Assembly: GCF_029581195.1 (NCBI RefSeq)
Contig: NZ_CP120737.1
Span: 4,999,001-5,063,000 of the forward strand
Source of the DNA: Solwaraspora sp. WMMD791
Lineage (GTDB): Bacteria; Actinomycetota; Actinomycetes; Mycobacteriales; Micromonosporaceae
Reading direction: 5' to 3'
Length of the DNA: 64,000 bases
Numbering within the stretch: the stretch's first letter is position 1; each line of letters opens with the position of its first letter. The notes under the pieces were generated by a model. That model saw nothing but the letters and a program-made list of their open reading frames with translations, was not told the origin of the DNA and made no database searches. A program made the translations under genes and the position numbers. Positions 1 through 12,000 of this stretch are shown here, piece by piece.

Positions 1-3000
1 TCCAGGCGACCGTTCTGGTTCAGCTCCAGCAGCCGTTGCAGCCGCGTCGGATCGACGTCGCCGTACCAGTCGGAGTTGACGCTCCGTAGCAGTTGTTTCA
101 GCGCGGTCTCTCCGAGGAGGAACCGGCCGTCGTCGTGGTATGCCGCCAGCACCCGGTACGCCGCCTCCAGACGCTGCGGCGTCAGCTCGAACACCCCGTG
201 CGCGCGGGCCACCAGGTAGCCGGCGGCAAGCAGGTTGTGCCGGGCGGCCTGCTCGCCCACCTCGGCCATCGCCGGAGCGACCGTCGCGAGCCGCGCAGCC
301 AGCCCGTCCAGCGCCGTGACCAGGACCGACGGATTCTGCTCGACCGCTGCGGCACCAGCCACGTCCAGCAGCCCGGCAACCAGGTCGTGACCGGTGAAAC
401 CGAGGTCGGGCCCGCTCGTCTCCGCTGGTACGTAGCCGACCTCGTCCGTTATCGCCGTAGCGCCGAAGGCCGCCACGACGGTCCGACGCTCGACGTCGCT
501 GACCGGATGCAGCAGGTCGCCGGTGGCCTCCGGCAGTACCACGGGTCGAGGCTCCGGCCGATGCACCCGTACGAATCCCGATTCGGTCGTGGCGCCGACG
601 TGGCTGGCCAGGGCGCGGCCGATCCACGTCCCGAGCACCCATACCGGCCACGGGGTCTGCTGGGACGGCAGCCCGATCACCACTGGTGGGTCGTCGTCGC
701 GTACGGCCGGCGACTCGTCCGCCGGCCCGATCCACACCCGTTGGCCGACCGTCTGCACATGCCAACCCGGCATCAGCTGGTACCGGCCCGGGCCGATGCG
801 GTGCAGAGCGACCATTTCGAAGTCCAGTACGGACTGCTGCTGCGGTTCGGTGTGCACCGTGTAGTAGCGGGCCCCGGGGCCGAGGGAGGGACGGTGATCT
901 CGACTGCGGGCCACGAAGTGATCCGCCACCGCCCCGGTCGGCTCGACCAGGTCGACGTCGAGCGCGAGCACACTGTCGCCGCCCAACACCCGGGCGAGTT
1001 CCACCGCCCGCAGGGCGCTGACCGGCGCGGCGGTCAGCAGCTCCACCATGGTTCCCGCAGGTAGGTCGTCCCGCAGCCGGCGCAGCACGCGTTCGGCCTG
1101 GGCGGCGTCGGTGACCTGAACCAACAGCAGCATGCCCTCCCGTCGTGGCAGCCGGGACGGCGCCTGCGTCGTCGAGGACGACGGACGGAGGAAGACCCCT
1201 GCGGCCCCGGCCGGCATGTGGGGGTACCTCTCCGGGGTGCCCAGCGGGATGCTGTCGTACCCGTCGGCCGGGGGCAGTTGAGCGGCCGCCGCGCCCCAAC
1301 GGTGCACCGACCCGGCCTCCTGGATCCACAGGCCCAGGAGGAAAGCCTGGGCCTCATGCAACAGGCTCAGGTACAGGGCCCATGCCGTGTGCTCGAGTGT
1401 TCCGACCTGGCTCACCGCACGTTTCACGCGTTCCCGGAGCCGCTCTCCGGCCGCGCTGTCCGCTGCCGCCGCCGACCACCGCCGCATCTGGGCCATCAGA
1501 TCGCTTCGCTGCGCGAGAAGCTGGTAGATCGCGGCCCGGTCGGGGTGATTCAGCCCGTGCCGCGACAGCAGCTCCGCCACCTCCCGCTGCGAAGCGTCGA
1601 GCTGGCTCGCCGGCCCCTCCAGTAGCTCGCGGTGCACCTCCGGATCCTTGATCAGCCCAGCCAGCACTCCCGGGTCGCCGGTCTCGGCTACCCGCCACCG
1701 TGCCACGGTTGCTTCCTGCTTCGAGTGGAACTTCTCGTGGACCAGCACATCCCGCGAACGGTCGGCGTTCAGGTCGTACCGAAGCCGCAACTGCCAGCGC
1801 CAGCGCTCGAAGGAGGCATCGGCGTGATGCCCGGCGGGCATCTGCACCAGCCGTTCGTATCCGCGCGGCCTCGGCGTGTGCAGCAGCCAACTCATCCGGC
1901 GGTCGAGGCGCCGCCAGGCGTCCATCACGCTGCCCATTTCGTTGTCGACAAGTCGTCTGTTGTCCTGCTCCACCAACGTCGGCACCTCAGTGACGAGTGC
2001 CTCCGCCCCCAGAACACGGTTGGTGTAGGCCAGGTGGATGGCGCCGAGCGAATCGGTGGCGATCTGGTGGATGTCGCGCAGCGCCGAGTGCACCTGCGCG
2101 TCGGTGGGGTCGAGGCGCACCAGTTGGGCGTCAGGGTCGATGGTGGTGCCGCCGGCACCGGCCACCACTGTCCATCCGGCCTGTACGAGGGCCGCCACGT
2201 GGGTGTCGAGCGGCAACGGTGGTTGAGCACGCACCACCCGTACCACCCGACCCGCCGGATCCTCCTCCACACTGGCCCGGACCTGGATGGTCTGTCCGTG
2301 CACCTCCGCCTGGAAGAGATGCGAGTCGTCGATGACGATGTCGGGTTGAACGGGCGTACCCGTAGTGACGACATGCCAGACGAACTCCCGGGCCTTGTCC
2401 TGCGCCGACCGCAGCCCGGTCTGCCGCCCCAGCCTGTGCAGAGCTTGCGCGACGCGGTCGTCGCCCGCTGAGTTCCAGCCGATCCGCTTTGCCTCTTCGT
2501 AGAAATGGACGGCGTCCGGGGCAGTGAACATCCCGCTACGTGCCCGCGCGCCCGAGACCAGGCCCATCAGGGTCGGCAGCGACCCGCCCGAGCCGCCGCC
2601 TCGCAGCCTCAGCGTCGGTTCGCTACCCGAGCCCTGCTGGTTCGCCGGACCGGTCTGCGCGGTGTCCTGCGTCACCGCCGGCGTCGTGTCGTCGACCCGA
2701 TCACCATCTGGCTGGCTCGGGGCGGAGCCGTCGCCGGTCGACGGATGTGCGGGATCCGGGACGTCTGCCAGCTCGGACCCGTCGGTCGCGGCGACCACCT
2801 TGTTGGAAGCGGTGGACGGAACGGGGTGCCGGACATGACCGCCCTCCGTCGCCGGCTCCACGTCCTGTGCCGCCGCGGTGATCCCGGTCTGCCGCGCCTG
2901 CGGGAGGGCCTCCTGCTCGACCTGCATCCCGGCCGCCGGCTGCTGGCTTCCGGCGATCGCCGTGGGCTCGGGATCGGGGGCGGTACCGACCGTTTCGGGT

Positions 3001-6000
3001 ACGTCGTCCGCGACCGTTGCCGAGTGTTCCATGGCGGCGCGCGACGGCACCTCCTTGTCCCCGGCAACTGGTGCGGAGCTGGCCTGCCCGTCAGGGTTGT
3101 CGCTCGTCGGTACCAGCGACGAGTCGTGCGTTGCGGGCAAGATGCTCTGAGAGAGCGTATCCGCTGGTCCGTGTGACGCGGCTTTGGTGGCCGGTGGTGG
3201 TGGCGCGGTGTGTTCGTGGGGGTGGGCCTGCTCCGTCGCCAGATCGGCCAGCATCGTGTCGCGGTCGGCCGTCAATCCGTTGGCGAGGATCGCGGACGCG
3301 ACCGGGTCGGTGCCTTCGGCCTGCATACGCTGCGCCTTGAACTTTACCCATCGCGTGCGCAGATCGTCGGCTGGCGGGGCGGCGGCGTCGGTTGTCTTGG
3401 CGGCAGTGGTGTGGACAACCGTCGGTGGGTCAGTCACTTGTGCCGGCGGTGCCGTCACTTGTGCCGGCGGTGCTGGTGGTGGTGCGGTGGTTTGGGTGGC
3501 TGTTGGTGCGGTGGTGGTGTGTTTGTAAGGGCGGGCTTCGACGGGTACGCCCATCTGCTTGCTCAGTCTTGTGGCAACGTCGTCGAGCCAGCGTCTGACG
3601 TCGGCGGGGTCGAGTCCGGGGCGGATTTTTTCGCTCATGTAGTGGCCGGACTTGTCGTCGACGATCCATCGGCCGGTGGCCGGGTCACGGTGTAGTTCGC
3701 CGCTGATTCGTTCCTTGCCCACGTAGGCGCGGCCCTCGTTGTCGAAGCGTACGCCGATGGTCGGGTGGCCTTGCTGGTTGATGCTCTCCTTGAGCTGGTC
3801 GACGGTGAGGTCGGGGTTCTTCGTGCGCATCGCGGCGTGGAGGTCGTCGAGCTGTCTGGCGGAGACGACGGTGAGAATCTCCTCACTGCCGATCATGATG
3901 TCGTCCGACTCCGTGACGACGTAGTGCCAGTGGGCGTCTGGTCGGCCGGCGTAGATCTCCGGGGTGAAGTCGGACAGCGGCATCCAGGCCGGGTTGACGC
4001 GTATCTGCTGAGTGCGCAGCGCGTCTCCGCTGATGGTCTGCCCGTCGGCCGGACCGGGCGGATCGATTTCGAACGGCTTGACGCCCTTCGCATCGACGGC
4101 AGGACCTCTCAGCTGGTCCAAGTCGGCTACCGGCTGCTCGCTCGGCGGTGTCGACTCCGCCGGAGCAGTTTCCTGGTCGACCATCGCCTGGTAATGGTCG
4201 CTGCGCCGGTACACGTCGAACAGGGGCGCGGAGTCGCGGCCGATCGTCTGGGTGTGTTCGGGTGCGTGGATACGTATCCGGGCGTCCAACGCGGCCGCCA
4301 ACAGCCCGGCGAACGCCTCGCCGACCGGGTCCTGCCAGCGAGATTCCCAGTGTCGGACCGCCTCGGTGAGGGTGGAGAACTCGCTGGCGTCGGCCGGTCG
4401 GAGCGGGTGGAGCAGATGTGTCATTAGCTGGTCGCGCAGCGTCTCATCGGAGAGTGCTCGCAGTTCGACCGGATGGCCGCTGGCGGTGAGGTAGTCGAAC
4501 ATGGCCCGCATCGAGAGTGCCTCGTCGGCCAGGTCGCGGGGCGGTGAGCCGTCCGTGGTGGGTGTGAGGGGCACCTGACCTTCCGCGTGGGCGCGGGCCG
4601 CCGCCGGGTCCCATCCGGCGGCGACCAGGTCGGCGGTTCGCTGGTCGAGGTAGAGATCGCGCATCTGCGTGGCCGGTGGCAGGCTGGGGTCGCGCAGCCT
4701 CGTGATGCCCGCGTCCTGCAGCCGGCCCAGCAAGGTGTCGCGGTTCATCGCGTCCACCTCGGCGCGCAACTGCAGTACGCGGTTGTCCCGGTACCCCTGT
4801 AGAGCTGCCGCTGGCACGCCGTCCGGGCCCACGGTCTCCAGGTGGCGTTCGACCAGGCGCCGCAGCAGCTCCGCCGCCTGACCGAGTTGGCTGGTCGATG
4901 GCACCAACCCACCTGCGTGGGCGGCCCAGGCGGTGATCTGGGCGCGGACGGCCTCGGGACTACCGAGCCAGGCGTGTAGGGCAGGCGAGCCCAGGCCTGC
5001 GGCGGCCAGCCGAGCGCTGACCAGCTCGGGGGCACTGCCGACAGTGGAGTAGAGCTGGCAGTACCCGCCTCCTGGCGTCGGTAGCACCTGTGGCCCGCTC
5101 GTCGAGGTCCCGGTGGTGTCGGCTGGGAGTTGGTGTGTGGTGGTGTCGGTCGGGGTGCGGCGGCTGCTGTCGGTCTGGATGTGCTTGGCGAGTGCGGCCG
5201 CGTCGGTGTCCGGGGTGCCCTTGGGGACCCCGACGTACCGGTGCCGGAAGTCGTCGAGCAGTTCGTGATGCCGTTGCAGCAGATCCCACCAGGCATTTCC
5301 GGCCCGATCCCAGTCCTGGTGCAGCTCGGCCAACTTGGCCTCGGCGGCGACGCGTGCGGCGCTGCCTTCCTGGGCCATGTACGCGTCGTAGCGGGCCTGG
5401 TCGAGATTGTCTGCCGCCGCGACGAAGCTCTCCGCCGCCTTGGCCAGCTTCGCCTCATGATCGACGATCTCGTCGAAGGCGGCGACCCGGCCGGGCGAGT
5501 CCTTGGCCAGGGCTGTGCTGTCCTTCGGGATGTGCAGCGCCGTCCGGGCGTCATGCAGGCCCATCCGCAACGATACGTTCACCAACTCGCCCGGCAGGCT
5601 GGCGCTCGTCACCGTCCTGGCTGGCAGCAGCGAGTACGACAGCGAGACGGTGACCTCGACCCGGCTGAGGTAGTCGACGGCGGCCGAGCGGCTTTCCGGC
5701 TTGACGTTGCCCAGGTCGCTCGTGGCGGTGCCGCCGCTCTCGGCGGCGGCCTGGGTGTCACCGGCGGCGACGCCGGGCCCGCCGGCCTCCAACGCCTGGT
5801 ACGGGTCGTCGGCGAAGCCGCGCCCGATCAGGGGGATGCGGGGAATCCGCAGGCTCTGGGTGATGACGCTGGTGCCGGTGCTGTAGCCACCGCTCTGTTG
5901 CGGCGCGTGTTCGCGGTAGACGCCGGAGCTGACGCCGCCGAGCGAGGCGCTCTCGGGCAGCAGCCTGATGTTGATCGTCGCCTTCTGTCCGAAGATCTGG

Positions 6001-9000
6001 GCGCTGACCGCCGGTGGCAGGTCGAACCCCGCTTCGGTCAGCAGCTTCGGCAGGCCGGGAAGCAGGATTTCCGGGGTGAGGCTCTGGTGGATCTGATGCG
6101 TGCCGGCGTACCCCGTTGTCTTGAGCCGTTTGGCGGCGTCGCCCAGCAGGTTCGCGACGAGTTGTTGCACCTGGGCGACCGGGTTGAGGTCCTCGGCGCT
6201 GAATCGCGGCGGCAGCGGCATTCCGTTGAGAGTCCGCCAGCCGGGTGCCAACTTCTCCGGCACGACGATCTGGTAGGGCACGGCCGTGACCGCCGGCATG
6301 GACCGTGGCGGCCGAAGGTCGTCGGCCCACCGGTCCTGGACCACCTTGTCGTGGACGACCAGCAGGTCGCCGTCGACGCGCTTGCCCTTGTCGAAGATGG
6401 CCAGGGTGTATTTGACGCGGGTCTCCAGCTTGGCCTTGACCCCACGACCGGAGCTGAGGTTCGTGTCGATCGTGGTCAATCCGTCGCTCTGTGCGTTCAG
6501 TACCTGGGACACTTGCCCGACGGTGTCTCCCATGCCGACCGCGAGGTTCTCGCCCTGGTGGTTGGAGACCCCGGTGCCGGCGACGCCGATGGTGGAGGTG
6601 CTGCCATGCATTCGCTGGGTGGTGACACCCTGTTCGCTGGTGTGGGTGGTTTTGATGTCCAGGTCGTCGTGGTCGGCGACGAAGCCCAGGACCTTCGGTT
6701 CGCCGACGGGCTCGGCGATCAGCCGCACGTCCCGGGAGTGCTGTGTCATCCGGCCTGGCTTCGTGTGCAGCACCGACACCCCGCCGTCGACCATGGCGGA
6801 CCAGTGCTGCGCCTGCCCCTCGGGTGTGAGGAGGTAGAGCAGGCGACGGCGGTTCAGCATCGGATCGTCGAGCCCCGGGCCGGAGAGCGAGTCGGAGACC
6901 TTGCCGATCGACCGGTTGGTGATCCGGCCCTGCACCATGTCGAGCAGGCTCTTGACCATGCCCTTGTCAGGGCCGAGCTTGGCCGCCTCGGACCGGAGCG
7001 CGGTGGTCATCGACTCGGTCAGGGTCGGGGTGTCGTCGAAGGTGTAGAGACCCAGGCCGAGGCTGCGTCCGGGCGGTAGGGTCAGCGCCGGAGGCATCGT
7101 CGGCAGCCACGGTTGGCTGATCATGCCGGGGTCCCCGGCCAGCTTCGGCAGCAGGCCGAGCTTCACCATGGTGGCGGCGGACAGCCGCAGGAAGATCGCA
7201 TTGGTGATGGTGCCGTGCCGGGCCACCGACTTGTGATGATGCAGCCATTCGCCGCTGCGCAACGACTGTGGGATGACGGCGTACCGGTCCGGATCGTTGG
7301 TGATCTCTACCGCCGCGGATACCCGCATGTCGAAAGCGACCAGGAACGACCGCTGTTTCCCCTTGCGGTTGTTGGCGTTGCGTTCGATCGCGCCACTGAC
7401 ACTCTTGGTGTCGCGCCTGGAACCGGCGTAGAGCACCTTCTCGTACGTGGCCGGGAACACCGCGCCGCCACCGTGGGTGGTGCCGGTGCTGGTGCCGACG
7501 CGGCGGACGTTCGCCGAGAAGTTGGCGCGCAACGCGAGCTGTTTCTCGATGGTCCGGGCGGCGCTGATCTCGACCGATCCGACCGAGGCGGATTCGTTGG
7601 TGATGTTGGCGTACGCCGGCAGTATGGTCGGATTGGTCAACGCGACCGCGATGGCCAGGTCGGTGGCCGCGCCGTCCTCGGCGGAGGTGATCTTGTCCAC
7701 GTGCCAGACGCCGCCGAGCATCAGACCGAGGCCGTGGATCTGCCGCGACTCGCCGAGCCGGTCGATCATGCTGGCCCAGACCGGCATCCCCTCGGCCAAC
7801 CCGTCGGTGCCGCGCAGACCGCCCAGCTTGGTACGCGACACCGTGTCGGTGTAGTGCTGGGCAGCGTAGAGCGCATCCCTGGCCAGCGCGGTGATCAGGG
7901 CGCTACCCGGGAAGTCCTCCACCGACAACCAGCGGTCGACTGCCGACTTCGGTCCCGCGTCGACCCAGTCGCGCAACCCGTTCAACTCGAGCTGGGTCCG
8001 CCGGTCGACCGCCAGCGGATCGGGCCGTGGCGTCAACGTGGCGGGCAGACTGATCGGCTGCGCGAGCACCGAGGCGTTGTCGAACTGCACGGTGACCGGA
8101 CGGGTCTCGACCAGTCGGAATCGGGTGAACTTCTTTCCGCCGACCAGGGCGGCCGGCTCGTGGGTCGGGTTCACCACCCTGGTCGAGTCGGTGGCCGGCC
8201 GAGGCAGCCGCTGGCGCATCACCCGTCCGAACTTGACGCGGGACTTCGGGTCCGGGCCGAGGTGCTTCGTGTACGCGTACACCTGCACCGTGATCTGCAG
8301 GTCGTTGCCGAATGCCTGGGAGTCCGGAGTGCCACCGTTGAGTCGGCTCTCCTGACCGCCGAGCTGCGCGCTGCTCTGCCGATCGAATCGGCCACGCAGT
8401 TCCACCGCGCCCCCGGGTACGAACGCGCCGGCGGTGTTGCCGGTGAGCCGGAAGACGCCACCGCCCTCGAACGCTACGGCACCTCGCCACTGGCTGCCGG
8501 CGCTGATCTTCTCCTGGAAGGCGTCGGTGTGGGTGGTCCGTACGGCGTCGCCCTTGCTGATGCCAAGGTGCTGGAAGGCCTTGGTGTAGCTGGCGGTCAC
8601 GTGCACGACGACGTGCCGGGTGCCGAACTTCTTGGTGCGACTGAGCTCGGCGATCAGACCGGTCTTGAGCAGATTGCCCTTGCCCTGACGCAGCCCGGCC
8701 ATGGACAGCACCCGGTCCAACGCGTCCTGGTTGGCCTGCCGTTCGACCGCCGCGCGGCTGGTGGCCATTCGTTTGACCTTGCCGGACTTGCCGAACTCGG
8801 GCAGGAAGCCGCCCTCGATGCGTCGGATCAGCCCGGCCACATCCAGATAGAGCTGTTGGAACCCGCTGAGTCCGTACAGCACGGACCGCCCACCGCCGCT
8901 GAGTGCGTACGGCGGCACGTACCACTGCGTCGGGGACGGGATCAGCACGCTGCTGTCATTGAGTAGCTGGGCGACCCGGACCGCCGGTAGGTGGCCGAGC

Positions 9001-12000
9001 ACCACCAGATCCACGGTGATCGGCGCGACCGTGCCCTCGCCGAACACCCGGCTGCCCGGCACCTCGCGTAGCCCGGCGTCAACGGTGACCCGGAAGTGCG
9101 CCTCCACCAGGACGTTGGCGATGTCCTTGAACTCGGTGCCGGTCCGGGACGTGCCGCCCTGGCTGACCGAGGCGGTCATCGAGCGCAGGAAGCCCCCGAA
9201 GAGCCGGGCCTGCACGTATCCGGGGCCGAACGCCCAGCGGGCGGGGACCAGGGACAGACCCATGCCGACCCGGCTGGAGTGGGCCAGCTTCGTCGCCTCA
9301 CTCTGCCCCGGCTGCCAACGGAAGGAGGTCTTGGCGACGTCGGCCAGGATGGACAGCTTCGGCATGCTCGCCGTGAGTTCCAGTGACAGCGCGTGCGCGC
9401 CGTGGGCGCTGGTGATCGTCGGTGGGTGGACCACGGTGTCCAGGGCCGGCATGAGATTGCCGACCATGGCGGACTCCTTGAACAGGCCACGGGCCTGCCC
9501 TGCCCCCAGCGTGCCCGGTCCGACGGCCTTGGTGGGCTGAAGCAGGACGAGTACGTCCTCGATCACGTCGTTCCAGGTCCCCGTCGGGTCGGTGCCCTCG
9601 GCCAGACCGACGCCAGCGCGCAGGATCCGTATCGGCGTGAAGTTCTCGACCAGCATCGACGTGTGTCTGCTCGGGTCGATGGTGAGCCAGTCGGGGTCAC
9701 GGGGCGTGGCCTTGGCGATGTCGTCGACGCTACGGAACGTCACGTCGGCCCGGACCGGCTCGCCGACGTGCCGCTCGGCGGCCTTCGGACCGGTCAGCGG
9801 CCTGGCCGGGTCTGTCACGACGACTTCGAAGCCGACCGGCGCGGCCACCAGGTGAGAGCCTGACCCACTGCGGACGTTGTGCGAGTCGGTCAGCTTGACG
9901 CCGTCCTCGAACGACTCCAGCGGCCGGGAGAGGGCGACTTCGATGGAGCCACCGGCACCGTAACCGACCCGTTGCGGGAACATCGTACCGGCGCCGAGGG
10001 ACCCGGAGCCGCCGCTGGTGGACGCATGCTTGGTCCCACCGGACTGGTCACTGCGGGTGTCGAACTTCGCCTTGTCCTCGGACTGGTCGATGACCTTGGC
10101 CTCGGCCGGCGACCAGGTCGGCGTGACGGTGACCCGGTGCCAACCGAGCAGCCCGTCACGGACGTCGAAGCTCCGGCCACCGGTGGTGAAGAACGACTTT
10201 CCGTCGTCGCGGAGCGCCTGGCCGATCTCGTCGGTCTGCACGGAGAGCTTGGACAGCCCCGGCACCAGCGGCAGTTTCCCGGCCACCCGGGTGCGTACCG
10301 CGTCGGCGACACTCTGGTCGAGGCCACGGATCAGGCCGTCAAGGTCGTCGATGGTGTCAGGCGTGTACAGCAGGTCGGGCCGGGTCTTGTAGAGGCCGGG
10401 CAGTGGGCTGTCGATCGTCGTCACCGGCTCCAGGACCGTCAGCTGGATGTCCTCACCCGGCGCGGTCACGGTGATCCTGGGCGTGGTGCTGCTCTTGACG
10501 ACGGCGGCCAGCGGCGCCGGTGCGGTGCCTGACGTGGTGGACGCCGTCGTGGCCGGGGCATGCACCGTGGCTTCTTCGGCACCGACCTTGGGCGGGATGT
10601 CCACACCGGAGGCCCAGAATTCCTCGGCGATGTTGCCTGTGACGGTGTCCGGCACCGGACGCGGGGCGGTGGAGCCCGAGAAGTACGGTGCCAGCACGTC
10701 GGCGATCTGGCCGAGGGCCCGAGGGGTCAGCACGAACTCGTCGGCGTCGTGCGGGTGGCTGCCCATCAGGTCGCCGTGCTCCGGCTGGTGGGTGTCGTGC
10801 AGCAACGCGTTCGGCGGCGCAGTGCTGTCTTTCACGCCGAGCTGGTGCACGATCTCGTGGGCGTACTTGGCGGGCGACGCGCCGGCCGCCCAGGTCTGCT
10901 GGGACATCTGCGTGCCGGCCGGGACGACCGTGATGGTGCCGCGTGCCTTGGCCGGGTCGTCGACGAAGTCCACTGTCACCCGGATCGGGACGTCCCACCC
11001 GGACAGTCGGTGTTCGGCAGAGTTGACGTACCGCTGCAGCCCTTCGACGGTGCGGGTCTTCACCTCGGCGATCTCCTGCGCCGTGACGCCGGGCGCGGCG
11101 TCGAGGCGCAGCTTGAACGCGAAGTGCATGTCCTGGTCGGTGACGGTGAGCCGATAGCCGACGCCGACCCGCTCGCCGCTGGCCGGGGGCCGGGTCACCT
11201 TCGGCGGCTGGCCGGGGGTGGTCGGCTCGAAGCGGAAAGCGTCCTTGAACGGTGTCCACCGCTCGGCGTCCACCTCGATCACCCGGGCCGGGCCGGCGGG
11301 TCGGCCGTCGCCGAGCAGATCGCGTGGCGGCATCGCGAGCTTGTCGGCCGGCTTGGCGGAGACATCGTCGGCGACGCGGCCCGGTTCCGGTAGTTCGAGG
11401 ACCTCGTCGCCAGCCGTCGGCGTCGGCCGCGCCGGTGCGTCCGGCGTCGGCCGCGCCGGCGTCGCCGTCAGGTTTCCCGCCGGGGTGTCCGCCGGCTTGG
11501 TGACTCCCGGCTTGGTGACCTCCGGCTTGGTGACCGCCGGGGTTTCCGCCGGCTTCGTCCCCGGCGGCACGTCCGCTGCCGAGGTGCCGGGGCTGGTCGT
11601 CGGCAGGTCGCGGGGCGGGCTCGGCAACTCATCGAGCCGGTGGCCGATCGTCGGGTCGGCAGGCCGGGGCCTGGGCGTCGGTAGCTCGTCTGCGGCCCGG
11701 CCGGACGCCGCAGTGGCGTCCGCCCCGCGTAGCTGGGCCAGCCGGTCGCCGAGGGTGGTGTAGCGGGCCGCGGTGTCGTTCCGCAGGCCCTGGGACAGCC
11801 CGCCGAGGGCCTCGTCCAAACGGGAGTCGAGCGGGCGGAGGTGGTCCGGGGAAGTGAGCGCGGCGTTGATCTGGGCGGTGGTGTCCAGCCGGTGCTCGTC
11901 GAGCCGGGCGGCGTAGCGGGAGAGCACATGGTCGATGCCGGCGTGATCGTCGCCAGCCCGGACGAGCGCGTCCTGCCAGGTCCGGTACTCGTCGGCGGAG

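Noticed and set aside
5130-8966. Long plus-strand open frames of over 600 codons opposite the giant gene
   Set aside because: They are antisense shadows of a high-GC gene. The minus frame has better composition, recognisable motifs and stays open over 16 kb.
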